Source of the DNA: JBOFLO01 sp051657905
GTDB lineage: Bacteria > Patescibacteriota > Gracilibacteria > UBA1369
DNA: 21,519 nt
Direction of reading: 5' to 3'
Assembly (NCBI GenBank): GCA_051657905.1
Contig: JBOFLO010000048.1
Location: 1-21,519 of the forward strand
Of this stretch, positions 14,985 to 21,519 are shown piece by piece. A program made the translations under genes and the position numbers. The notes under the pieces were generated by a model. The model ran no database searches and was not told the DNA's origin. It saw only the letters and a list, made by a program, of their open reading frames with translations. Position 1 is the stretch's first letter; the number at the start of each line of letters is the position of its first letter.

Positions 14985-15084
14985 TCGATGTAGTTGAAAA
15001 AATGTTGAATTTATTTTTTGATCATGTTAATTTTGGCGGGCGCTGCGGCCATGAATTAATTCGGGCTAAAGCGGAATCAGGTGT
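14985..15084. other. Intergenic stretch before tRNA-Lys, no gene seen
   Basis: AT-rich to about 15033, then a short GC-rich patch (GGCGGGCGCTGCGGCC at 15036-15051) before the tRNA. No convincing promoter; TTGAAT with TTAATT 16 nt later around 15004-15031 is a weak candidate. Together with the cassette leader, the stretch 14845-15084 holds no supported protein gene. Confidence 0.4.
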
Positions 15085-15160
15085 GGGTTAGTAGCTCAGC
15101 TGGTAGAGCGGCGCCCTCTTAAGGCGATGGTCCCCGGTTCGATCCCGGGCTGACCCACCA
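15085..15160 (+). tRNA. tRNA-Lys (anticodon CTT)
   Basis: 76-nt cloverleaf with encoded CCA. Acceptor GGGTTAG pairs with CTGACCC; D arm GCTC/GAGC; anticodon loop CTCTTAA at 15116-15122 gives CTT at 15118-15120, reading AAG; T arm CCGGG-TTCGATC-CCCGG type. The outer pair of the anticodon stem (27-43) is G-A, a mismatch, while the other four pairs are G-C. A terminator follows directly. Confidence 0.93.
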
Positions 15161-15173
15161 TAAATGTCCAGTA

Positions 15174-15200
15174 AGCCCTTCACAAAAGGGCTCTTTTGTT
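15174..15200 (+). terminator. Terminator after tRNA-Lys
   Basis: AGCCCTT (15174-15180) and AAGGGCT (15186-15192) around a CACAA loop, followed by CTTTTGTT. The T-rich tail runs directly into the -10 box used for the next gene. Confidence 0.8.
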
Positions 15201-15201
15201 G

Positions 15202-15207
15202 TATAAT
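15202..15207 (+). promoter_or_regulatory. -10 box for the DUF1003-mutM pair
   Basis: Perfect TATAAT at 15202-15207; no strong -35, since that position falls in the tRNA-Lys terminator hairpin. Transcription from about 15214 would leave roughly 15 nt before the ATG at 15229. Confidence 0.5.
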
Positions 15208-15228
15208 ATTATGATTTTAACTAAATAT

Positions 15229-15783
15229 ATGGAAATAGTTGAACCAATAATATTAAAAGATGAGGTTTGTAAGGACTGTGGAAAGGCAGCAGCTACACAT
15301 AAACACATTATTCAAACCTTTAGATCAAAATACAGTAAAAAAATGAAATGGTATGATCGTTTTGCTGATTTTATGACAGAAAAGCTGGGTACAGTGTTTT
15401 TTCTAGCTTTAAATGCGGTTTGGTTTTTGATCTGGATTGTCTGGAATACTGGGATAATTCCAGGTTTGCAGCCATTTGATCCTTATCCATACGGATTTTT
15501 GACTATGACGGTGTCTTTGGAAGCGATTTTTCTTTCTATTATAGTGTTAATTAGCCAGAATCGTTCTTCTATGATTGCCGATATGCGAGAAGAAATTGAT
15601 TATAATGTGAATGTTAGAGCGGAAAAGGAAATTACTAAAATTTTGAATATCGTGGATAAAATTCAAGATCATTTGGGGGTGATAGAAGAAAATGATTTGG
15701 AATTGGAAGAAATGAAAATTTTTACCAATATTGAAGAAATGGAAGAGGCAATTGCTCAGGAATATGGTAAATATAAGAGGTAA
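15229..15783 (+). CDS. DUF1003 family two-span membrane protein
   Basis: 184-aa protein from ATG 15229; in-frame starts at 15196 and 15211 lie in the terminator tail or before the likely transcription start. N-terminal CKDCGK (Cys14, Cys17) followed by HKH at 24-26 could bind a metal, and a CxxCGK start is common in this family. Two membrane helices at ~53-73 (GTVFFLALNAVWFLIWIVWN) and ~88-109 (YGFLTMTVSLEAIFLSIIVLI), joined by the FDPYPYGF motif, then SQNR and an acidic coiled tail with the family's DYNVNVRAEKEI. DUF1003 proteins are widespread and their role is not established; I assign none. The stop is 18 nt before mutM, so they probably share a transcript. Confidence 0.88.
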   Translation: MEIVEPIILKDEVCKDCGKAAATHKHIIQTFRSKYSKKMKWYDRFADFMTEKLGTVFFLALNAVWFLIWIVWNTGIIPGLQPFDPYPYGFLTMTVSLEAIFLSIIVLISQNRSSMIADMREEIDYNVNVRAEKEITKILNIVDKIQDHLGVIEENDLELEEMKIFTNIEEMEEAIAQEYGKYKR

Positions 15784-15801
15784 TATTTCTTCTTATTTTA
15801 C

Positions 15802-16629
15802 ATGCCGGAATTACCTGAGGTGGAAACAGTTGTTCGTGAAGTGCGACCGCAAATTATGGGCAAGAAATTTTGGAAGTTTAAAGCTTTGAATAGTTCGACT
15901 TTTTTGCCGTCGGCGGAGGCGGTAGAGAAGATGCTGCCGGGGAAGATGGTGCTGAGTGTAGGTAGGAAAGGGAAGTATATTTTGATAGAGTTGTCGGGGG
16001 ATTTGGTGATGGTTGTGCATTTACGTATGACTGGTATGCTTTTATTTAAGCCATCAGAGCGTTTGAAGAAATTTGTGCGTGGGGAATTTACTTTTAGTGA
16101 TGCGTCGAAAATGTTTTATTCGGATATTCGTAAATTCGGTAAAATCTGGCTTTATCATAAGTCAGAATATTTACAAAAAACTGGTATGTCTAAGTTGGGA
16201 GTGGATCCATTTGTGGAAGAATTTGATTTGGCGATTTTGGAAAAACTCTATTTGAAACAAAAGGGGATTTTGAAAAATCGTTTATTGGATCAGTCGGTGG
16301 TGACGGGAGTGGGTAACATTTATGCTGACGAAATTTGTTTTCGAATAGGTTTACATCCTTCATCACGAGTGGAAAAATTAACAGCTAAAGATGTAGCTAA
16401 TTTACATGAAGCAATCTTGCATTGTTTGAATGAAGGAATTGCTCATAATGGCACAACTATTTCTGATTTTGTCGGTACAAAAGGGGATTCAGGTAAACAT
16501 CAAAAATACCTACAAATTTATGGTAGGACTGGCGATCCTTGTTATAAATGCAAAACTACTATTCAGAAAACCCGAGTGGCAGGGCGGGGGACTTACGTTT
16601 GTTTGAAATGTCAGAAATTAAAGAAATAA
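15802..16629 (+). CDS. mutM: Formamidopyrimidine-DNA glycosylase (Fpg/MutM)
   Basis: Base-excision repair enzyme that removes 8-oxoguanine and FapyG and cleaves the abasic site by beta,delta-elimination. 275 aa, normal length. After removal of Met the N-terminal Pro (PELPEVET) is the catalytic nucleophile, with Glu next to it; the conserved Lys lies in VGRKGKYIL (~54-62). GVGNIYADEICF in the middle is the helix-2-turn-helix signature. The C-terminal zinc finger has Cys247, Cys250, Cys267 and Cys270, with the lesion-binding Arg262 in GRGTYVC. All catalytic elements are present. Probably co-transcribed with the DUF1003 gene; tRNA-Leu follows. Confidence 0.96.
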   Translation: MPELPEVETVVREVRPQIMGKKFWKFKALNSSTFLPSAEAVEKMLPGKMVLSVGRKGKYILIELSGDLVMVVHLRMTGMLLFKPSERLKKFVRGEFTFSDASKMFYSDIRKFGKIWLYHKSEYLQKTGMSKLGVDPFVEEFDLAILEKLYLKQKGILKNRLLDQSVVTGVGNIYADEICFRIGLHPSSRVEKLTAKDVANLHEAILHCLNEGIAHNGTTISDFVGTKGDSGKHQKYLQIYGRTGDPCYKCKTTIQKTRVAGRGTYVCLKCQKLKK

Positions 16630-16696
16630 TTTGAGAATCGAGAATTTCTTTACAAGCGCATATAGATGTAGTAAATATTTTGAGCGTACTATTTAT

Positions 16697-16783
16697 GCTG
16701 GGGTGGCGGAATTGGTAGACGCGCAGGACTTAAAATCCTGTACTAGCAATAGTGTGCGGGTTCGATTCCCGCCCTCAGCACCA
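16697..16783 (+). tRNA. tRNA-Leu (anticodon TAA)
   Basis: 87-nt class II tRNA with a long variable arm (GTACTAGCAATAGTGT region) and encoded CCA. Acceptor GCTGGGG pairs with CCTCAGC (one G-T pair). Anticodon stem CAGGA/TCCTG around CTTAAAA gives TAA, reading UUA. Confidence 0.95.
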
Positions 16784-16814
16784 AAAATCCTCTTCGTATG
16801 AAGCGGATTTTTTT
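16784..16814. terminator. Terminator after tRNA-Leu, shared with the convergent peptidase gene
   Basis: AAAATCC and GGATTTT enclose an inner CTTC-GTAT-GAAG stem; the right arm runs into T7. The A-run on the left would act as the T-run for the minus-strand gene ending at 16827, so it may work in both directions. Confidence 0.82.
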
Positions 16815-16826
16815 GTTAATTGTTTG

Positions 16827-18677
16827 TTAAGTTTGAGGGGTAGCTTGGTATTGATCTTTAATCTCTTCCCAGATTTCTCTGGTGACGAATTTTGGTTCTT
16901 CAATATCATCATATTTTAAAAGTCCCAAGTGCATTAAATCCGCTATATTTTTCAAGTTTGCTCCTCCTACATAAGCTAATTTGGTTAGCCCTTTTTCTTT
17001 TAATTTTCTTATTACTATTTCTTGTTCCAGATAAACAGTGTCTTTTGTTTCAGGTAAATAGCCACTTTTATCGGAAAGTTCAACACCTCTAAAAATTCTT
17101 TTCATACGAGGAATTAAGTCTTTTACTTCCTTAATAAGATCTTTTTTAAAGAGTTCTCGTTGCCCCTCATCATTTAAATTATATTTCTTACGTACAGAAG
17201 TTAAAGTTATTTCATATAAAAGGCGGAAACAATTATAAAAATCCCCACCCATTTTTTTCATCTCCATAGCTAAAACATAGGCTGTATTAACATCTCTTTT
17301 AATTCCAAATAATTCCAACATCAATTTTTCTTCATTATAAATAGCTCCTGCTTCCGCTAATAGAGAAATTCTATCGCCACCTAGTTTATTGAAAAGTCTT
17401 AAAGGGATTTTACTTTTATTAACATGTTGAATCACATGTCCTTCAATTTCATGCCCACAGGTTACAATCAGTCCCTTTAAAATATCATTAACTGTGTCTG
17501 CTCCATCAAATACAGCTTTTTGTTTGGCATTCACAGATTTTGTCTTTCTATCTTTACGAGTAATATATTGCCATTTATCATCCTCAGCAGAGGTTGTTCT
17601 GGTCTTTACAAATTTATCAGTAGATTCCTCGCTCAAAAGTCCATAAGCTTGTAATACTCTCTCTCCCCATGCTTTTCTTTGCGCAGAATCTATTGATGCA
17701 GCCAAAACTAATTCAGGATTAAGTCCATTATTTATTAATTGTGCAGTTCTATCATTATTGGTTTTATCAATTATCGCAGTTGCCACGCGTTCTTTAATCT
17801 CCGTACTGATTGTGTCATAATTACCATTTGGCTGGATTTCTTTGCCAGATCCATAAATAAATTTATCTAATCTTTCTTGCGTTCTGGGCTTATTCAACTT
17901 CCCTTTAGTGGAATTCAATATGTAGGATTCACTTTCACTCAAATTTTCTTCTCCGATATTTTCAACAAGCTTTTTTAAAGCAAATCCCATTCCATAAGTC
18001 TTAACCAACATTTCATTGATTTTTGCTTTGTACATGCCAGCAACTATTTCAGATGCTTTTTCAAAATTAGTTTCATCTTCATGCTTGTTTGTTTTTAACT
18101 GACTTTTTAAAGCCCTAAGGCGCTTTACCTTTTCCATAACTCTATCGGGAGCCTGGATTATTTTTATTGTTTGGCTATATTGCAATTCTTGAAGGTGCAA
18201 ACTTCCATCATCTTGTATAGACTGCAAAATTTGATTCTCTAACTTGTTGTCACCAAATTTGATTGATTTAGCGGCAATATCATCAAGCAATTTTTCCTCA
18301 ATTGTGACTAAAGTAGAACGATTTTGGTATAAAAAATTGCGAATACTCAATATATCGGAAAAATCTGGCGCTTCAGGAAAAATTTTCTTAAAGTCTGTTT
18401 TTCCTTCTTCTGTCAAAAAATATTCAATATTAAAGACAATTTCTTCTGCTTTTAATTCTGAAATTTTTTCTAATTCAATGCCTAAATCTTTTTCCCATAT
18501 TTGTAGTTCTTCCGATTCTTTTTCAGATAAAGATAGAACTTTTTTCCGTCCCTCCAAAATATCTTCAATCTCAGCCAATTCTTTCTCTACTTGAGCTGAA
18601 GGCCTTTCAATATACAATTTCTGTTTAGGAGGCGTTAGCTGAGATTCCCTTAAAGTAGTGGAATTTATATGAGACAT
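16827..18677 (-). CDS. MATCAP/DUF1704-like HExxxH metallopeptidase domain protein
   Basis: 616-aa protein without signal peptide or membrane segments. Residues ~25-220 are charged and helical, partly coiled coil. The C-terminal half resembles the DUF1704 (now MATCAP) peptidase family: the zinc motif HEIEGH at 409-414 follows the family's HExxxH spacing rather than the common HExxH, and LLAEAGAIYNEE at 439-450 matches the family's second element with Glu442 as probable third ligand. Eukaryotic members remove C-terminal tyrosine from tubulin; bacterial substrates are unknown. Here the usual HEIGTH is replaced by HEIEGH, and the N-terminal helical region is large. It is transcribed alone from a strong promoter with no Shine-Dalgarno sequence. 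Catalysis is likely from the motif but unproven; the family link is from motifs only. Confidence 0.75.
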   Translation of the reverse strand: MSHINSTTLRESQLTPPKQKLYIERPSAQVEKELAEIEDILEGRKKVLSLSEKESEELQIWEKDLGIELEKISELKAEEIVFNIEYFLTEEGKTDFKKIFPEAPDFSDILSIRNFLYQNRSTLVTIEEKLLDDIAAKSIKFGDNKLENQILQSIQDDGSLHLQELQYSQTIKIIQAPDRVMEKVKRLRALKSQLKTNKHEDETNFEKASEIVAGMYKAKINEMLVKTYGMGFALKKLVENIGEENLSESESYILNSTKGKLNKPRTQERLDKFIYGSGKEIQPNGNYDTISTEIKERVATAIIDKTNNDRTAQLINNGLNPELVLAASIDSAQRKAWGERVLQAYGLLSEESTDKFVKTRTTSAEDDKWQYITRKDRKTKSVNAKQKAVFDGADTVNDILKGLIVTCGHEIEGHVIQHVNKSKIPLRLFNKLGGDRISLLAEAGAIYNEEKLMLELFGIKRDVNTAYVLAMEMKKMGGDFYNCFRLLYEITLTSVRKKYNLNDEGQRELFKKDLIKEVKDLIPRMKRIFRGVELSDKSGYLPETKDTVYLEQEIVIRKLKEKGLTKLAYVGGANLKNIADLMHLGLLKYDDIEEPKFVTREIWEEIKDQYQATPQT

Positions 18678-18698
18678 AATAAGAATAAATAAGCCTTA

Positions 18699-18727
18699 AT
18701 TATGCCACTTTTGAGCTAAAAAGTCAA
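18699..18727 (-). promoter_or_regulatory. Promoter of the MATCAP-like gene
   Basis: Minus strand: TTGACT (18727-18722), a 17-nt spacer and CATAAT (18704-18699). Transcription near 18692 gives a leader of only about 15 nt before the ATG at 18677. Confidence 0.8.
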
Positions 18728-18745
18728 TTTTACTAGCCAGTAAGC

Positions 18746-19339
18746 CTAGTTAACTTGAAAAGACTTCACTGTCTCCAGCACTTGATTGATAACAATGCTG
18801 TTTTCTTGAGTGGAATATGAACCAAGCGCGGTATACCCATTATTGCCTTTGGTAGCGAAAGTTTGTACGAATTTTAGAATGGGGTCGGTTTGATTGAGTT
18901 TAGCTTCAAATTCTACTACATAAGTGTCTACAGACTGTCCGCCGATATTTCTTTTCACAATTTCTTTTTTAGTCTCGCGATAATTTAATAAACCGCTTTT
19001 TTGGCGATTAAGGATTTCCTGACCGTAGTCCAAACTGTTTTTTGCTGCTGATTGAAAAGAATGTTTAATGATATTTACATTGGCTGTAAAATCTTCATTT
19101 TTAATATTATTGCGAATCACCACTTGAGTTTCAGCAGGAATATCGGAAGTAAAGTCTTTTGGCTGAATAATATCCCAATTGGTTGGGAAATTAAGGCTAA
19201 ACTCATTGTTATTATAAACGCGAGTTTCCGTACTGGTTGGCTGATTGGTATCAGGTTGGGCGGTTTGCGGACCGGGACTTAAACATCCTGATAAAAGTAA
19301 GGAACTTGCTAATAAAGTAGAGGCAATTAGTTTTTTCAT
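18746..19339 (-). CDS. Putative lipoprotein, PsbP-like
   Basis: 197-aa exported lipoprotein: signal peptide MKKLIASTLLASSLLLSGC with lipobox LSGC and lipidated Cys19, then a Pro/Thr/Gln linker (~20-40). The mature domain from ~41 (VYNNNEFSLNFPTNWDI) has the start typical of PsbP-like folds in bacterial lipoproteins, with later strands such as VVIRNN, TYVVEFEAKL and the closing QVLETVKSFQVN. Function in bacteria is generally unknown. It lies 19 nt downstream of clpP on the same strand and has no promoter of its own that I can see, so it is probably co-transcribed; I know of no functional link between the two. Confidence 0.8.
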   Translation of the reverse strand: MKKLIASTLLASSLLLSGCLSPGPQTAQPDTNQPTSTETRVYNNNEFSLNFPTNWDIIQPKDFTSDIPAETQVVIRNNIKNEDFTANVNIIKHSFQSAAKNSLDYGQEILNRQKSGLLNYRETKKEIVKRNIGGQSVDTYVVEFEAKLNQTDPILKFVQTFATKGNNGYTALGSYSTQENSIVINQVLETVKSFQVN

Positions 19340-19358
19340 AGAGAATTTAGGTTTGCTT

Positions 19359-20003
19359 TTAGTTTGCAGCAGCAGTGTGTTTTCTAATTACTTTGTCGAT
19401 TAATCCATATTTGACTGCTTCGTCCGCACTCATAAAATTATCGCGATCAGTATCTCTTTCCAAAGTTTTAAGGTTTTGCCCAGTGTGATGAGCTAAAATC
19501 TTATTCAAAGTATCGCGAGTCTTAACTATATGATTAGCATGAAGTAAAATGTCTGCCGCTTGTCCTTGAGTTCCTCCCAAAGGTTGATGAATCATTACTT
19601 CAGAATTAGGCAAAGCAAAACGCTTACCTTTGGCACCTCCGGCTAATAGCACTGCGCCCATAGAAGCACAAATTCCCATACATACAGTAGACACATCCGG
19701 CTTAATCAATTGCATAGTGTCATATATAGCCAAACCAGCCGTCACATGTCCGCCCGGACTTTGTATATACATAGTGATATCTTTTTTGGGGTCTTCAGAT
19801 TCCAAGAATAATAATTGAGCGATGATGGTATTAGCTACTGCATCATTAACTCCTGAACCTAAAATAATAATACGATCCTTTAATAATCTACTATATATAT
19901 CGTAGGCTCTTTCTCCCATTGGGGATTTTTCAATCACGGTTGGAACTAGAACGGAATTGAATACTGGTAAATTTCCATTATTTTCGTATAAACTTTGTAG
20001 CAT
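19359..20003 (-). CDS. clpP: ATP-dependent Clp protease proteolytic subunit
   Basis: Serine peptidase that forms the tetradecameric chamber of ClpXP/ClpAP for regulated proteolysis in the cytoplasm. 214 aa, usual length. Catalytic triad Ser114 (ICASMGAVLLAGG), His139 (VMIHQPLGG) and Asp188 (ERDTDRDNF), with spacings of 25 and 49 as in E. coli. The oxyanion-region SPGGHVTAG at 82-90 and the handle MSADEAVKYGLID are intact. The N-terminal propeptide-like part is short. No clpX or other ATPase partner gene is adjacent. The start is ATG 20003 without a Shine-Dalgarno sequence. It is divergent from the rRNA operon. Confidence 0.96.
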   Translation of the reverse strand: MLQSLYENNGNLPVFNSVLVPTVIEKSPMGERAYDIYSRLLKDRIIILGSGVNDAVANTIIAQLLFLESEDPKKDITMYIQSPGGHVTAGLAIYDTMQLIKPDVSTVCMGICASMGAVLLAGGAKGKRFALPNSEVMIHQPLGGTQGQAADILLHANHIVKTRDTLNKILAHHTGQNLKTLERDTDRDNFMSADEAVKYGLIDKVIRKHTAAAN

Positions 20004-20034
20004 GTGTTATTTTTGTAAGTATTTTTGTGGCTCT

Positions 20035-20040
20035 ATTATA
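20035..20040 (-). promoter_or_regulatory. -10 box for the clpP-lipoprotein operon
   Basis: Perfect TATAAT on the minus strand (20040-20035) with only a weak -35. Transcription near 20028 gives about 25 nt of leader before the clpP ATG. Confidence 0.6.
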
Positions 20041-20088
20041 GCATTTATTTGCTTTTGAAAGAAATATAAAAAAAGTCTAAGATTTTTC

Positions 20089-20115
20089 TTGACTTTGAAA
20101 ATATGATCGTATAAG
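20089..20115 (+). promoter_or_regulatory. Probable rRNA operon promoter
   Basis: TTGACT at 20089-20094 with TATAAG at 20110-20115 (spacer 15) or TAAGAT at 20112-20117 (spacer 17). Transcription would start around 20123, about 215 nt before 16S. A second, weaker TATACT lies at 20266-20271. Confidence 0.55.
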
Positions 20116-20339
20116 ATTCGCATGCTTTCAGATGGAAACGGGCTTGTTTTACTACAGCAAACCGCTTCAAAAACATTTGAAATATGGGGGTGCCGCCCAC
20201 ATGGCATGGAACTTTAACACTTAGGATGTAGTAGAGAAGAGTTTTAATAAATTTTTCAATGTAAGTATACTCTTTTAAGTAATTGAGCATCTTACTCAAC
20301 TTATGAAATTAAGTGAATTCCTCGGAATTCATGCATTTT
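20116..20339 (+). other. rRNA leader, no protein gene; boxA-like motif
   Basis: The gene-free stretch 20004-20339 holds the clpP and rRNA promoters and this leader. ACTTTAACAC at 20211-20220 resembles the boxA antitermination core, preceded by a possible short hairpin TGCC/GGCA (20191-20206) where a boxB might lie. GAATTCC/GGAATTC at about 20316-20331 forms a small palindrome just before 16S. The processing stem needs the far side of 16S, which is outside the window. Confidence 0.4.

Positions 20340-21519
<1,180 letters not shown>

Noticed and set aside
20007..20299. Minus-strand open frames of 66 and 84 codons upstream of 16S
   Set aside because: They overlap both the clpP and rRNA promoters and leader, lack start signals and show no protein-like pattern.

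Overview
The window looks like a chromosomal piece of a Patescibacteria (CPR) bacterium. The clearest sign is the partial 16S rRNA gene at the right end: it carries AATAGACGG where most bacteria have AATTGRCGG, and has a substitution in the usual 27F site. Small, tightly packed genes, AT-rich coding sequence and a VirB4-type ATPase of the kind common in these lineages fit. The code appears standard: all genes read through without UGA, and one gene (glycosyltransferase) ends in UGA overlapping the next start, so this is not a UGA-recoded Gracilibacteria/Absconditabacteria genome. I cannot name the class from sequence alone.

Layout. 1-1280: 3' part of a VirB4/TraE-like ATPase, followed by a perfect 26-bp inverted repeat. 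1374-5295: two divergent genes for envelope proteins, an exported S41 protease with SLH domains and a membrane-anchored FecR-like protein, separated by a consensus sigma70-type promoter. 5368-9577: information-processing block: gyrB, rpsU (bS21), prmC, prfA. PrmC methylates the release factor made by the gene immediately downstream. 9584-10746: a two-gene operon of unknown function (disordered protein plus coiled-coil membrane protein). 10833-14117: tatD, then radA and a GT4 glycosyltransferase as an ATGA-overlapping operon. About 14205-14880: a GC-rich (about 70%) cassette with one gene for an acidic low-complexity protein, its own Shine-Dalgarno sequence and a long terminator hairpin; it is compositionally foreign to the ~38% GC surroundings. 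15085-16783: tRNA-Lys(CTT), a DUF1003 membrane protein, mutM, tRNA-Leu(TAA). 16827-20003: a MATCAP/DUF1704-like HExxxH metallopeptidase, then a clpP-lipoprotein operon. 20089-21519: rRNA promoter, leader and the first ~1180 nt of 16S rRNA.

Regulatory pattern. Recognisable promoters follow TTGAC(A/T)-N16/17-(T/C)ATAAT, and most start codons lie only 15-25 nt after the predicted transcription start with no Shine-Dalgarno sequence. Two genes break this rule: rpsU, which has an 11-nt perfect match to the canonical anti-SD region behind a ~70-nt leader, and the foreign GC-rich gene. The rpsU exception resembles the bS21 translational autoregulation known from Flavobacteriia and is, with the GC-rich cassette, the most interesting thing here. 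I do not see a defence island, CRISPR array, transposase or phage.
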